Source: an uncultured Gammaproteobacteria bacterium (GTDB lineage Bacteria; Pseudomonadota; Gammaproteobacteria; Arenicellales; Poriferihabitantaceae). From it: DNA of 64,000 bases. Position numbers and translations under genes: made by a program. The stretch is from contig CALKKV010000057.1 in NCBI GenBank assembly GCA_937992195.1, positions 1-64,000 on the forward strand, written 5' to 3'. The notes beneath the pieces are model-generated. The model made no database searches, was not told the origin of the DNA, and saw nothing but the letters and a program-made list of their open reading frames with translations. Of this stretch, positions 46,446-56,544 are shown one piece after another. The first letter of the stretch is position 1. Each line of letters starts with the position of its first letter.

Positions 46446-47738
46446 TTAATTTCTCCCACCGCGGTCGACGCTGCGAGTACTGTTTCGGAGACCCTGGGTT
46501 GATCCCACGGTGTTATTCGACGGAGGTATGGTAAAAGTTGGGTTATTTCGATTTGTATTATTTGATGAGGACGGCTGCTTGTTAATCAATTGATCTAACG
46601 GTAGATACATCAAACTATTGCCTCCTTGCTGGTCTATAACAATTTTACTAGAGTTGCTGAGTACTTGTTCCATAGATTCGATGTATAGGCGATCTCGTGT
46701 TACTTCAGGAGCTTTAGTGTATTCACTGAGGATCTGATCAAAGCGTCCGCTTTCACCTTGCGCTTGCGCAACGATAGACTCTTTGTACGCTTCTGCTTCT
46801 TGTGTAATACGTGAAGCAGCACCTCGAGCACGAGGAATTATGTCGTTTGAATAGGCTTGAGCGAGGCTTTTCAATCGCTCTTCATCTTCCCGCGCTTTCA
46901 CAACATCGTCGAATGCGTCCTTAACTTGCTCAGGTGGCTGTGCGTTTTGCGTCTCAACGGAACGAATATTTATTCCAGTATCGTAGCGATCCAAAATTTC
47001 CTGCAAGAGCACGGTTGTTTCTGCAGCAAGCTGTGCCCGTCCTTCAGTAATCGCGAAATCCATAGTATTCCTGCCAACAATCTCGCGCACCGCACTCTCA
47101 GTCGCGCCTCTAACCACGCTTTCGGCAATATCCACGGGGTTATACTCGCTGACATTGAACAATAATGCGGTAGGATCTTTGACGTCGTATTGCACAGCAA
47201 ACCGCACGTCAATAATGTTCTCGTCCTGGGTCAGCATCAAAGCTTCTCGCGGTACAGTTTGCAACCCAGACCCTCTAGCTGAATCCCGGTATCCAACCTC
47301 CACGGTATTTACATTTTGCGTGTTGACGATCTCCACCGACTCAAGTGGTGATGGCCAGTGCCAGCGAAGACCCGCATCTTTGGTTTCAGAATAGGCGCCG
47401 AATCTCAATTCAAGCGCTTGTTCACCCTGGTCAACCTGGTAAAAACCGCTGAATAGCCAAACGCCCAGACCAACGACCAAAAGCAATAGAACAGCCCCGC
47501 TGCTAAAACCCCCTCCGCCGCCGCTCGCGGAGCCGGATCCGCTGCCGCTTCCACCACCACGTCGTCCACCAAAAAGCGAGTCAATTCGGTTTTTGGCATC
47601 GCGTAAAACCTCATCTATATCGGGTGGACCATCTCGGTCACCATTTCGACGACCATCGTTGTTACCGTTACGGCTACCGTTACGAGACCAAGGGTCTCGG
47701 TCATCGCCACCGCCAGATCCGGGTTGATTCCAAGGCAT
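46446..47738 (-). CDS. hflK: HflK, SPFH-domain subunit of the HflKC complex
   Basis: Partner of HflC in the FtsH-modulating membrane complex. From the chosen start (MPWNQPGSGGGDD) it has about 430 residues: a Gly-, Arg- and Asn-rich cytoplasmic N terminus typical of HflK, a low-complexity GSGSGSGSASGGGGGF stretch, one membrane helix (AVLLLLVVGLGVWLFSGFY), the SPFH domain and a C-terminal Asn/Ser-rich region. The frame continues to 47810, but MPWN is the family start and the extra 24 residues (SFFLYIF-type) are not conserved. Overlap is absent, but hflC follows after 3 bp. Confidence 0.95.
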   Translation of the reverse strand: MPWNQPGSGGGDDRDPWSRNGSRNGNNDGRRNGDRDGPPDIDEVLRDAKNRIDSLFGGRRGGGSGSGSGSASGGGGGFSSGAVLLLLVVGLGVWLFSGFYQVDQGEQALELRFGAYSETKDAGLRWHWPSPLESVEIVNTQNVNTVEVGYRDSARGSGLQTVPREALMLTQDENIIDVRFAVQYDVKDPTALLFNVSEYNPVDIAESVVRGATESAVREIVGRNTMDFAITEGRAQLAAETTVLLQEILDRYDTGINIRSVETQNAQPPEQVKDAFDDVVKAREDEERLKSLAQAYSNDIIPRARGAASRITQEAEAYKESIVAQAQGESGRFDQILSEYTKAPEVTRDRLYIESMEQVLSNSSKIVIDQQGGNSLMYLPLDQLINKQPSSSNNTNRNNPTFTIPPSNNTVGSTQGLRNSTRSVDRGGRN

Positions 47739-47932
47739 TGAAGCTAAATCCTGTGAAAAAATATAAAGAAAGAAGTGTAACGTATCTGGGGGCTTGTCGC
47801 AGAGGTTCAAGTATCTAAGTTCTGGACTTTAAGAGATGCCAAAAGGTTCCTGAACGAAGCCAGCCATCGTATTAATTTTGAGAAAGGCTATCCTCTGCCA
47901 GTTAAATCAGTCAATGCAAGTATTATAGCCGG

Positions 47933-49330
47933 CTAACCGCCGCTTATTCCCAGCTGTTTTAACTTTCTTGTCAGGGTGTTTCTCCCCCACCCTAGCAAAA
48001 TCGCCGCTTTTTGCTTATGACCTTTGGTTTCGGCCATTGCCGCATTGATCAGTGTTGTCTCAAAAGTCGCCCCCAAAGTCTGCATCAAACCCTGCTGCCC
48101 TGACTGTAACTGCTCGGTGGCTGTTAGCATCAAGGCATCTTGCCACCCCGAAACGTTGATTTGCTCTCCAAAAAGCTCCTTCGGCAGATCTTCAACCTGC
48201 ACCATAGTACTCGGAGAAAGAACGGACACCCTTTTAACAAGGTTCTCTAATTCCCTCACATTCCCCGGCCAACTGTATGACTGCAGAATCTGCAGAACTT
48301 CAGGACTGCAGTGTTTCTTTTCTGCACCAGGCTCTCGAGACAGATTAGATAAAAAATGATTGATCAACAGCGGAATATCACCGCGTCGATCTCTAAGAGG
48401 CGGAGTTTGTAAAGAAATAACGTTCAAACGATGGAACAAATCCCCCCGAAACCGACCATCTTCAACTAGTCCTTCCAGGTTCTGGTTAGTTGCTGCGATC
48501 ACACGGACATTCACCGAAACTTCATCCCGTCCTCCAACCCGATAAAAACGGCCTTCGGAAAGCACACGTAGCAACCTAGTTTGCAATCCTGCCGGCATAT
48601 CACCAATCTCATCAAGAAACAGCGTTCCTCCATCTGCCTGTTCAAAGCGACCGATATGACGCGAGTGTGCCCCGGTAAACGCTCCCTTCTCATGACCAAA
48701 TAACTCCGACTCGAGCAACTCCGACGGTATCGCTGCAGTATTAATAGCAACTAGCGGTTTAGACGATCTAGGGCTATTGCGGAAAATCGCTTCAGCCACT
48801 AACTCTTTACCTGTTCCAGATTCACCTCTTATCAATACATTCATTTCAGAAGCCGACAGCCTGCCGATGATGCGAAACACTTCCTGCATTGGTGCACTTT
48901 CGCCCAACATAAGTCGGTTCGCAGGGGTCACCTCGAGCGCGTCAGAATGACCGACAGATTTTTGCAACGCTCGATCAACCAGGGAAGTCATTTCCTTTAT
49001 ATCGAATGGCTTGGTCAAATACTCGAAAGCACCGTGCTTGTAAGCGTCCACCGCGCTGTCAAGATCACCAAAGGCGGTCATTATGATAACGGGCAGATCT
49101 GGCAAAGATCGCGTCACTCTTGCAGCAAGTTCAAAACCTGTCATGCCAGACATTCGAATGTCGGACAGCATCACAGCAGGCTCCGGCTGCTCTTTTGAAA
49201 CGAGAGACGATAGTGCTGCCTCGCCACTTTCAAACCGAACGACATGATGCCCTTCTTTGGTCAACGCCTTGTCGAGCACCCAAGCGATCGAGGTATCGTC
49301 GTCAACGACCCAAATCGTTTCGCCTTTCAT
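47933..49330 (-). CDS. ntrC: Nitrogen regulation response regulator NtrC
   Basis: A sigma-54-dependent activator phosphorylated by NtrB under nitrogen limitation. The 465 residues contain the receiver domain with the phosphorylated Asp in [13 protein letters not shown] and the switch [26 protein letters not shown]. The AAA+ domain has Walker [15 protein letters not shown], the GAFTGA loop as [12 protein letters not shown] and Walker [15 protein letters not shown] Fis-type helix-turn-helix ends it ([24 protein letters not shown]). It overlaps ntrB by 4 bp, so the two are translationally coupled. Confidence 0.97.
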   Translation of the reverse strand: MKGETIWVVDDDTSIAWVLDKALTKEGHHVVRFESGEAALSSLVSKEQPEPAVMLSDIRMSGMTGFELAARVTRSLPDLPVIIMTAFGDLDSAVDAYKHGAFEYLTKPFDIKEMTSLVDRALQKSVGHSDALEVTPANRLMLGESAPMQEVFRIIGRLSASEMNVLIRGESGTGKELVAEAIFRNSPRSSKPLVAINTAAIPSELLESELFGHEKGAFTGAHSRHIGRFEQADGGTLFLDEIGDMPAGLQTRLLRVLSEGRFYRVGGRDEVSVNVRVIAATNQNLEGLVEDGRFRGDLFHRLNVISLQTPPLRDRRGDIPLLINHFLSNLSREPGAEKKHCSPEVLQILQSYSWPGNVRELENLVKRVSVLSPSTMVQVEDLPKELFGEQINVSGWQDALMLTATEQLQSGQQGLMQTLGATFETTLINAAMAETKGHKQKAAILLGWGRNTLTRKLKQLGISGG

Positions 49331-50433
49331 TCGCTGTTTTCCCCAAAATCTGCAACAGGAATAAACATTCTAAATATTGTTTTTCCAGGGCGTGATTTGA
49401 AGTCAATCGTGCCATTTAACTGCGCAATTATTTCAGCAGTAATGGGCAATCCCAGGCCCGAGCCGGACGGCTTATTTGTGACCATCGGATCAAAAATTCT
49501 GTTTGCAAGATCTACGGGCACACCTGGCCCGTTATCCTTCACTTCAACTCTTACTACTTGTGTTTTAACGGTGTCTGTTGAAAGTCGATCAATTCTTGTT
49601 TTCAGCACGATTTCATCGTTGTCGGAAGTAACGGCGACCGATTCAGCTGCATTGCGAATCACGTTAAACAATGCCTGAACCAACAAATCCCAATTACCCT
49701 TAACCAAAGGAAGACTCGGATCATAATCTTGCTGAATACAAAGCTGCCCATTAGATTCTGCCTCAACTAACTGACGAACATCTTCGAGTACGTTGTGAAT
49801 ATTTATCGATTGTTCCAGATCAACATGACTTTCAGCCTGCATCCGGTTAACCAGCTCGGTAAGTCTGTCAGTCTCCCGAATGATAATTCTGGTGTAGTCA
49901 CGAAATTTTTCACCGGCTTCTTCTGACATTAGTTGGGCGGCGCCGCGTATACCTCCCAAAGGATTCCGAATCTCGTGGGCCATGCCACGGATTAGTTCAC
50001 GGTTGGAACGCTGCCGATCAATAAAGTCTTCATCCCGCGCGATTTTACCGATCACTTTACTCTCGTGACATTCCAACACAACCAAAGTTTTGCCTGCTTC
50101 TTCTACCGCAGTCACAATACAGTCAATTACTTTCTCACGAACAATCGAAGGCAACATAAAAGAGTGATTACGCAGTCGAATCTCACCTTGACCTGCAGCG
50201 GCTTTTCTACAGGCAGAACTCATCTGGTCATTGTCTTTAATCAGCTCTGATAGCAGTCGTCCCTCAGCCCTAGTGCTACTGATTTGCAACAGGCTCTGTG
50301 CCGACTCATTCAGATACATGACATGAAACTCACTATTCAATACCACAACACTAGTCGCCTGGTTATGCAACAAACCCGCGTAATCGATATTTTGTATCGA
50401 CCGGCTACTGGAGTTAGTTGCAAAAGTATCCAT
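49327..50433 (-). CDS. ntrB: Nitrogen regulation sensor kinase NtrB
   Basis: The cytosolic histidine kinase/phosphatase of the Ntr system, controlled by PII. The 368 residues have an N-terminal PAS domain (about 25-135), the HisKA motif with the phosphorylated His in IRGMAHEIRNPLGGIRGAAQLM (given in parts) and an HATPase domain with NVIRNAAES, DNGPGVP and GSGLGLPI. It starts at ATG 50433, just after a strong hairpin in the gap that separates it from glnA. No Shine-Dalgarno is visible before the start. Confidence 0.97.
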   Translation of the reverse strand: MDTFATNSSSRSIQNIDYAGLLHNQATSVVVLNSEFHVMYLNESAQSLLQISSTRAEGRLLSELIKDNDQMSSACRKAAAGQGEIRLRNHSFMLPSIVREKVIDCIVTAVEEAGKTLVVLECHESKVIGKIARDEDFIDRQRSNRELIRGMAHEIRNPLGGIRGAAQLMSEEAGEKFRDYTRIIIRETDRLTELVNRMQAESHVDLEQSINIHNVLEDVRQLVEAESNGQLCIQQDYDPSLPLVKGNWDLLVQALFNVIRNAAESVAVTSDNDEIVLKTRIDRLSTDTVKTQVVRVEVKDNGPGVPVDLANRIFDPMVTNKPSGSGLGLPITAEIIAQLNGTIDFKSRPGKTIFRMFIPVADFGENSE

Positions 50434-50442
50434 GAAAAGGTC

Positions 50443-50474
50443 GACTGTGACAGGAATAATTCTCTGTCACAGTC
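50443..50474 (-). terminator. Perfect 11-bp hairpin between glnA and ntrB
   Basis: gactgtgacag and ctgtcacagtc pair across a 10-base loop. On the minus strand it is followed by a short ccttttc and the ntrB ATG. The weak T-run suggests a partial terminator or a processing/stability element that lowers ntrBC expression relative to glnA, as is known for the E. coli operon. It may also hide the ntrB ribosome site. Confidence 0.5.
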
Positions 50475-50480
50475 TGATCA

Positions 50481-51887
50481 TCAAACGCTGTAGTACATAT
50501 CAAATTCAGCAGGATGGGTCGCCATTCTGAGGCGGGTTACTTCTTCCATCTTCAACTCAATATAAGCGTCAATCGCTTCGTTACTGAATACGCCGCCGGC
50601 AAGCAAAAATTCTCGATCTGCATCGAGCGCCTCTAACGCAATATCAAAACTATGGGCCACAGTCGGTATCTTTTTTTCTTCTTCCGGCGGCAGGTCATAA
50701 AGGTCCTTGTCTCCTGGCTCCCCGGGATGAATCTTGTTTTGGATACCGTCGAGGCCGGCCATTAACATCGCTGAAAACGCTAGATACGGGTTGGCGGTAG
50801 AATCTGGGAATCGTATTTCAATGCGCCGTCCTTTAGGATTAGAAACATAGGGAATACGGCAAGATGCAGAGCGGTTACGCGCTGAATACGCAAGCAAAAC
50901 CGGCGCTTCAAAGCCCGGAACGAGACGCTTGTAGCTGTTGGTGCTCGCATTTGCAAAAGCGTTGATAGCCCGTGCGTGTTTGAAGATTCCGCCAATATAA
51001 TACAACGCTGTTTCACTCAAGCCACCATATTGATCACCCGCAAAAATATTCTCTCCGCCTTTCGATATCGACTGGTGCACATGCATACCGCTACCGTTGT
51101 CACCAACAATTGGCTTCGGCATAAAAGTAGCGGTTAACCCATGGGCATGGGCCACGTTGTGTACAACGTACTTAAATATTTGGACTTCGTCCGCTTTGCG
51201 TACCAGTGTATTAAACAGGCTACCGATTTCTCCCTGACCTGCAGTACCTACTTCATGGTGATGTACCTCAACAGGCACTCCCATCTCTTCCATCGTAAGA
51301 CACATCTTTGATCGCACATCAGACTGACTATCTACCGGCGCTACTGGAAAATACCCTCCTTTAACTCCAGGACGGTGACCGGTGTTTCCATCTTCATAAT
51401 CTTTAGAGCTGTTCCAGGCTGCCTCGGACGAATCAATCTCGTAGAAAGCGTGCCCCATTTCGTTTCCCCAATGTACTGAGTCGAATAGGAAGAACTCATT
51501 TTCAGGGCCAAAAAATGCTTTGTCACCAATACCGGTCGATTCCAGATAAGCTTCCGCACGTTTCGCAATGGAGCGCGGATCACGATCGTAACCTTGCATA
51601 TCGGATGGCTCGATAACATCACAACGAATGTTAACTGTTGAATCGAGCAGGAAGGGATCCAATACTGCGCTGTCTGGATCAAGCATCAGGATCATGTCCG
51701 ACTCATTAATGCCTTTCCAGCCGGCGATCGAAGAACCGTCAAACATTTTGCCCTCTTCAAACAAATCTTCATCAACCACACTGGTTGGTATGGTCACATG
51801 CTGTTCCTTGCCTTTGGTATCGGTGAAACGTAAATCAACGAATTTCGCTTCGCTTTCCTTGATTAACTTCATTACTGCTGCAGACAT
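50481..51887 (-). CDS. glnA: Glutamine synthetase, type I
   Basis: It forms glutamine from glutamate, ammonia and ATP, as a dodecamer. The 468 residues include the N-terminal beta-grasp ([19 protein letters not shown]), the [16 protein letters not shown] latch, the catalytic motif [10 protein letters not shown] (as [14 protein letters not shown]) and [19 protein letters not shown]. The adenylylation-site tyrosine is in DLYDLPPEE, so the enzyme is probably under GlnE control. It heads the glnA-ntrB-ntrC operon, preceded by a readable sigma-54 promoter and two NtrC sites. Confidence 0.98.
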   Translation of the reverse strand: MSAAVMKLIKESEAKFVDLRFTDTKGKEQHVTIPTSVVDEDLFEEGKMFDGSSIAGWKGINESDMILMLDPDSAVLDPFLLDSTVNIRCDVIEPSDMQGYDRDPRSIAKRAEAYLESTGIGDKAFFGPENEFFLFDSVHWGNEMGHAFYEIDSSEAAWNSSKDYEDGNTGHRPGVKGGYFPVAPVDSQSDVRSKMCLTMEEMGVPVEVHHHEVGTAGQGEIGSLFNTLVRKADEVQIFKYVVHNVAHAHGLTATFMPKPIVGDNGSGMHVHQSISKGGENIFAGDQYGGLSETALYYIGGIFKHARAINAFANASTNSYKRLVPGFEAPVLLAYSARNRSASCRIPYVSNPKGRRIEIRFPDSTANPYLAFSAMLMAGLDGIQNKIHPGEPGDKDLYDLPPEEEKKIPTVAHSFDIALEALDADREFLLAGGVFSNEAIDAYIELKMEEVTRLRMATHPAEFDMYYSV

Positions 51888-51975
51888 TTATTGTTACCTC
51901 TTCGGATCAAGTGTTCTGGATTGATATCAATTTGATAATGATGGTTTTCATTGTGACCATCGCTCGTTTCTTCTC

Positions 51976-51992
51976 AGCAATCCGTGTGCCAA
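51976..51992 (-). promoter_or_regulatory. Sigma-54 promoter of glnA
   Basis: On the minus strand the sequence reads TGGCAC, five bases, TTGCT, which is the -24/-12 consensus with correct spacing. It lies about 90 bp upstream of the glnA ATG. This matches the family expectation for nitrogen-regulated glnA. Confidence 0.85.
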
Positions 51993-52054
51993 AGAGAGAA
52001 ATGCTTTTTTTTCAATAACTTGAAAAGAAAGGTGGCTGAAATTGATAAAATATC

Positions 52055-52101
52055 GCACTATTATAGTGCCTATTCCGGCATTTATCGCACTATTTCAGTG
52101 C
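52055..52101. promoter_or_regulatory. Two NtrC binding sites upstream of glnA
   Basis: gcactattatagtgc at 52055-52069 and gcactatttcagtgc at 52087-52101 are two near-perfect dyads of the NtrC type (GCAC, seven, GTGC). Their centres are 32 bp apart, three helical turns, so two dimers would lie on one face of the helix about 70 to 115 bp upstream of the sigma-54 promoter. Confidence 0.88.
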
Positions 52102-52122
52102 AAACATGCAACACGAATCGCG

Positions 52123-52725
52123 TTAAGGCGCACGGGTAAATATCAGAATCTGATTATTCGCAGGCATTGCGATACTCTCCTCCAGTTTTAGTCCATTTTG
52201 GTGCGCTTCCCGCTCCATTGCAGAACGGTCGCGAATGCCCATATGGCTTGCCTGCGACCGCAGGTATTGATCGAAATTGGCATTGCTCGGACTGGTGTAT
52301 TTTCCATCAATATTAAACGGCCCATACCAGAGCACTACCCCGCCCTTATTCAAGACCCTCGAGATTCCTTTCATACATTCCTGAACTGCTTCCCATGCCA
52401 TTATGTGCGCAGTGTTCGCGGTATAGACGATATCGGCATTAACCTGACTCCAATCAAAAGAAGTCGCTTCAAGAATTAACGGCGGAGGTAGATTTTCCAG
52501 ATTGCTTTGTTCAATTCTTTGCTGAATACCCGAGTGATAAGAAAGCTGATCAGCGCTCTGCCAAACCACATGGGGAAACAACCCTGCAAAAAACACTGCA
52601 TGTTGACCGGTTCCAGATCCAATTTCTAAAACAGACTTCCTGCCGACAACCCAGATCCGCAATATGTCAGCGATGGCTTGTTTGTTATTTTCAGCTGCCT
52701 GACTAAATGGTAAATCGATTGACAT
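52123..52725 (-). CDS. DUF938 family SAM-dependent methyltransferase
   Basis: The 200 residues show a class I methyltransferase with motif I VLEIGSGTGQHAVFFAGLF and the DUF938 signature YTANTAHIMAWEAV and GVVLWYGPFNIDGKYTSPSN. The substrate is not known. It follows the AsmA gene by 9 bp, suggesting one transcript, and is followed by the glnA control region, which lies partly beyond its end. Confidence 0.88.
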   Translation of the reverse strand: MSIDLPFSQAAENNKQAIADILRIWVVGRKSVLEIGSGTGQHAVFFAGLFPHVVWQSADQLSYHSGIQQRIEQSNLENLPPPLILEATSFDWSQVNADIVYTANTAHIMAWEAVQECMKGISRVLNKGGVVLWYGPFNIDGKYTSPSNANFDQYLRSQASHMGIRDRSAMEREAHQNGLKLEESIAMPANNQILIFTRAP

Positions 52726-52734
52726 TCCCTGCCT

Positions 52735-55700
52735 TCACCTACCGCGAATGTCATCGATAACACGTGTTTCGATCTGGACTTCCCCCTTAGCGATAGCACA
52801 AACATCTTCATTTGCCTTCAACCTATCTAGCAAACCTTGACCAATTAACGATAGGCCGCCGGTAAAAAAAGCAGCGCCTATCGCGGCACCAGATTTGAAA
52901 AAGCCCGTTGCGCTTGCTTCAACATCTGGATCCGATAACGTGCCACCAAGGCGAATCATTTTTGCAAACGAAGAAGCGCTAATGCCGAATCCCTTTCGAG
53001 GTTTTGGCGCAATCTCCAGTTTTAATCCTTCGTTTTTAATAGAAATTTCTCCAGACCCCAGCAAAGTCACACGGTCTGTCTTCATTGCCAAACCATTTCG
53101 TGTCACCGCTTTGCCACCTACTACATCAAACCGTATTGCAGCGCATTCAACATTCACTAATTTATCTTTTTTAACAAAGGGGTTAAAAATACGCAGCAGA
53201 TTAGAAAAAATATCTCCTCCAACGTTATCAAGCGCTGCACCTTTAATCGCAGAATCATTAATATCCAGCCCGACGAATCCATTTCCCCCAGCTAATATCC
53301 CCGCCAAATTTCTACCCGGACCGATCAAATTTGCATTGATATTTAAAGCACCACCCTGAAAAATCTCTCGTTTAGTCAAAGCACGAAATGCCGTTACCGG
53401 AAGTTCATTGGTCACGACAATAATCCTGCTGTTGGCATCCACCGGAAAGTTGATACTACTGTTAAGCGAACCCTCACCTCTTTGAGCAGATAAACGAACA
53501 GAAACATTTTCTTGCTCAAACTTTACTAGCGAATCAAAATGATCAAAATCAAAGGAGTTGTTGATAAAACGCCCGGCTTCGATATCAATTTCGCCATCAA
53601 ATTGACTCATCCACTCAGGCAACATTGATTTCTCAGAAAAGAATCTCTCCTCCTTCGGTCCAGGTAACAACAGCTCATCTACATTTAAGCTCTCGCTTAC
53701 TCCACGAATCATCAGCTTAGGTCGTGATTTTGAAAAGTCATAAGTAATTGTTCCATCAAAATCCGACTCGCCAGAATTCAATGTAGATTCCACTTGCCAC
53801 TGCTTATCCTTGAGCACTATGACCAGATCGGCTTCCAGAGATATCCCATCACGAAAAACTTTGACGGTGGGAAGCGCCTTTTTAATATCTGGCACCTGGA
53901 CATTTGCGGCAAACGCACCGACTGTGCCATCCTTTAAAAACGCTTTGTCTGACTGTAACTCTAGTCTACCTTGCTGACCGGTTATCCGACCTTTTAAATT
54001 TTCTACTGTAAGAGAACCTGAATCTATTGGTACTTTAAAATTTAGGTCAATACTGTCAAATGGAGGGATCACACTGTTACTTGGGAAGTCATTTTGATTG
54101 ACTTCCCCCAAGATTGATACTGACAGAACGCCCGTCGGAAGAGACATTTGTGAGAGCTTTCCATCCACCTTAAGCGCTGCACCTAGCAGGCGAGATTGTG
54201 CTACGAGTTCATCTACTGACCACAGCCCCTGTTTAGATCTCGTGAGCTTACCTGACGCATTGACCTCTTCTGCATCAGAGAGAAAGTCGTTGGCGAATTC
54301 AAGACCAGGAAAAATCTCCACTACCCTGGCTTGCGGCAGTTTCAATTCAAAATCTATTTCTCCAGCCATCTCCTTTCCGATTTGTTGTAAGTCACCATTT
54401 AGATTCACTAGATCTGGCAAGGAAACAGATTCCGCTACGATATCACTGAGATCAAATTGCCCTCCAATCTTGCCTTTCAGCACCGCTGAGCCAGTTGTTT
54501 CCCCAAAGTCTGGCATTGACACATCGATCGCTTTTGCCAGCGCCGGCCAATCTCTTACCTCGGCATCAAGATCGATCTCCACATCGCCTAAAGATGACAA
54601 GTTTGAAACCGATCCCGAACCTGTTATGGAACCACCCGGCAAAATTACTGAGATAGATTGAAGATCGACAGGCAAACGACCTTCTTCGATCTTCACAATC
54701 CCAGAAACCTCTGTAGACGAAGGCTCTATCGGCAGCGAAAAGTAATCTTGCTTGTAAAAATCAGGGCTGGCATTGGCATCGAAGTTTAAACTTCCACTAG
54801 TGTCCTTACCGACGTTCGAAAGCACGCCTTCTGCGGTAAAAGACACGTTGTCCGAAAAGTTCTTGATATGCACTTCAGACAAATCGAATTTCTGATCAGC
54901 TCGGGCCAATAATCCACTCAACCGCATCGGACCAACATCTGGCAAAGACAAATTGAATCTCTCACCAGCAGCAGCAAGATCAGGTACCGATAGATCGACC
55001 TCTAATGGCGCGCTCCAATCCCCCTTCTCAATCACAAAACCGCCCTTAGCGTGAGCAATAATATCTCCAAGCGCAAAATCAAACTCCTGAATATCAATTT
55101 TCGTTTCCTGGGTACTACCGGACAGGAAAAAGGTTGCTGCAAGAGTTGAACTTAAGGGCTCTCCATTTTTTGAAGAAACCGATGGAACGAGCTGCGAAAA
55201 ATCAAACTCCTGATCTGAGCTTATTTCCAAAGACAGTTGATCCAGAGACGATAATTTGCCGATTCGGCCTGCAAGATTAAATTCGAGATCTAAATATTCA
55301 AATACGCCATTAATATTATTCAATGACATACTGGAAACCGTCCCCGGTTGATTAAAGGTCGCGGATCCGTTCAACGCTCGTATATCCAGCGGGCGGTTGC
55401 TGAACAACGGAGCCAAATTGGGTATCGAAGGAAAAGAAAACTCTGTTCTAGCTTCAATTCCCCTCCAAAACAGCATGTCGGAGATAGTTCCGGCAGCAAA
55501 CACTCTATCACCACTTGAGCTAGTCAAAGTTAACTCTGTTTCGGTTGGCTTTCTCGCCAACAGGGTACCAAGCGTTGAAGCACTGCCGACAAGATCCACG
55601 GGCAACCCATTAACGGCGCCGCGCGCTTCGATACGAAACGGCTCTTCTAACTGGTCGGCAATTAATTCAGCTTCAAACAGGTCAATAGTGGTTATTCGAT

Positions 55701-56205
55701 CACTTGTTTGCGCTGCCGACAAAATCTTACTGTTCTCAATATTAATGCGCTTGATACCAAACCAGGACGGCACGGGAGTGGGTGCTTGGCCCGGGGGTTT
55801 TTTCGAAGTTATCAACTTTAAGTTTGACCCTTCGGTTTCATGGTTTTGCACCCATAAATTTGCTCCTGTTAAGGTCAAACTATTCACAACAATCTGTTTT
55901 TGAAACAGTGGCAGCAGCTCAATCGTTAGCTCCGCGCGCTCAGATGACAGCGCCAACGGCCTGCTAGCCCAGGATGGATTCTGCAATTCAGCATCATCAA
56001 CATATAGACGAAGCTCTAAACCTGGCTCAAACCCCACATCGCCATGAATCGTGAAATTCCGACCTGTGTTTTCCATAACCCAGCTAGAAATTCTGGTTTT
56101 CATCTCGTCTTGTTCAATAAGATATGTTGCAGCAACCGGTACTGCAATGGCGATTGCCAAAAGCAGAATGAGGGTTGAAAACAACCATTTGATCAGGGTG
56201 AACAT
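52735..56205 (-). CDS. AsmA-family envelope protein (large)
   Basis: A 1156-residue envelope protein. It has one N-terminal membrane anchor (FSTLILLLAIAIAVPVAATYLIE) followed by an AsmA-type N-terminal module (DVGFEPGLELRLYVDDAELQNP) and long beta-rich repeats. The AsmA C-terminal domain is recognisable from about residue 960 (GNGFVGLDINDSAIKG, LLRIFNPF, LKLEIAPKPRKGFG). AsmA-like proteins are thought to bridge inner and outer membranes and carry phospholipids. This example is much longer than E. coli AsmA (617). TamB and YhdP are the alternatives, but the C-terminal AsmA signature argues for AsmA. Confidence 0.9.
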   Translation of the reverse strand: MFTLIKWLFSTLILLLAIAIAVPVAATYLIEQDEMKTRISSWVMENTGRNFTIHGDVGFEPGLELRLYVDDAELQNPSWASRPLALSSERAELTIELLPLFQKQIVVNSLTLTGANLWVQNHETEGSNLKLITSKKPPGQAPTPVPSWFGIKRINIENSKILSAAQTSDRITTIDLFEAELIADQLEEPFRIEARGAVNGLPVDLVGSASTLGTLLARKPTETELTLTSSSGDRVFAAGTISDMLFWRGIEARTEFSFPSIPNLAPLFSNRPLDIRALNGSATFNQPGTVSSMSLNNINGVFEYLDLEFNLAGRIGKLSSLDQLSLEISSDQEFDFSQLVPSVSSKNGEPLSSTLAATFFLSGSTQETKIDIQEFDFALGDIIAHAKGGFVIEKGDWSAPLEVDLSVPDLAAAGERFNLSLPDVGPMRLSGLLARADQKFDLSEVHIKNFSDNVSFTAEGVLSNVGKDTSGSLNFDANASPDFYKQDYFSLPIEPSSTEVSGIVKIEEGRLPVDLQSISVILPGGSITGSGSVSNLSSLGDVEIDLDAEVRDWPALAKAIDVSMPDFGETTGSAVLKGKIGGQFDLSDIVAESVSLPDLVNLNGDLQQIGKEMAGEIDFELKLPQARVVEIFPGLEFANDFLSDAEEVNASGKLTRSKQGLWSVDELVAQSRLLGAALKVDGKLSQMSLPTGVLSVSILGEVNQNDFPSNSVIPPFDSIDLNFKVPIDSGSLTVENLKGRITGQQGRLELQSDKAFLKDGTVGAFAANVQVPDIKKALPTVKVFRDGISLEADLVIVLKDKQWQVESTLNSGESDFDGTITYDFSKSRPKLMIRGVSESLNVDELLLPGPKEERFFSEKSMLPEWMSQFDGEIDIEAGRFINNSFDFDHFDSLVKFEQENVSVRLSAQRGEGSLNSSINFPVDANSRIIVVTNELPVTAFRALTKREIFQGGALNINANLIGPGRNLAGILAGGNGFVGLDINDSAIKGAALDNVGGDIFSNLLRIFNPFVKKDKLVNVECAAIRFDVVGGKAVTRNGLAMKTDRVTLLGSGEISIKNEGLKLEIAPKPRKGFGISASSFAKMIRLGGTLSDPDVEASATGFFKSGAAIGAAFFTGGLSLIGQGLLDRLKANEDVCAIAKGEVQIETRVIDDIRGR

Positions 56206-56544
56206 TTAAGAAGGTTCGAACAGTTTTATATAAGCATTAGTGTAACGTCATCAATATTACTACCAGCTGACCAAACAGTTGCTGATAGATAACCTGCCTC
56301 CTTATTGCGCCAATTTGGTCAAACAAGGTGGGTAAATAGAAAATTCATCGTTAACAATCATAATTATGAACTTCTAATGAGTAAAAGATTCCCCGACCGA
56401 TCTCTCTATTCTCATTGACTAAGCCACTAACCAATCCTCACAAATTATGACGTATTGTTAGCGACTGCCAAAAAACACCCTGGATTTTTGGCTCTAATAG
56501 TACGTACATGTTCTAATCTAGCTCTTTTGAACAGCAAAGCCCCA

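Noticed and set aside
47739..47810. 24-residue N-terminal extension of hflK
   Set aside because: MPWNQPGSGGG is the usual family start; the added residues are not conserved in kind.
54098..54661. 187-residue plus-strand frame in the AsmA gene (also 55397-55903 and 52895-53359)
   Set aside because: Serine-, proline- and threonine-rich shadows of the AsmA coding strand, with no ribosome site or family motif.
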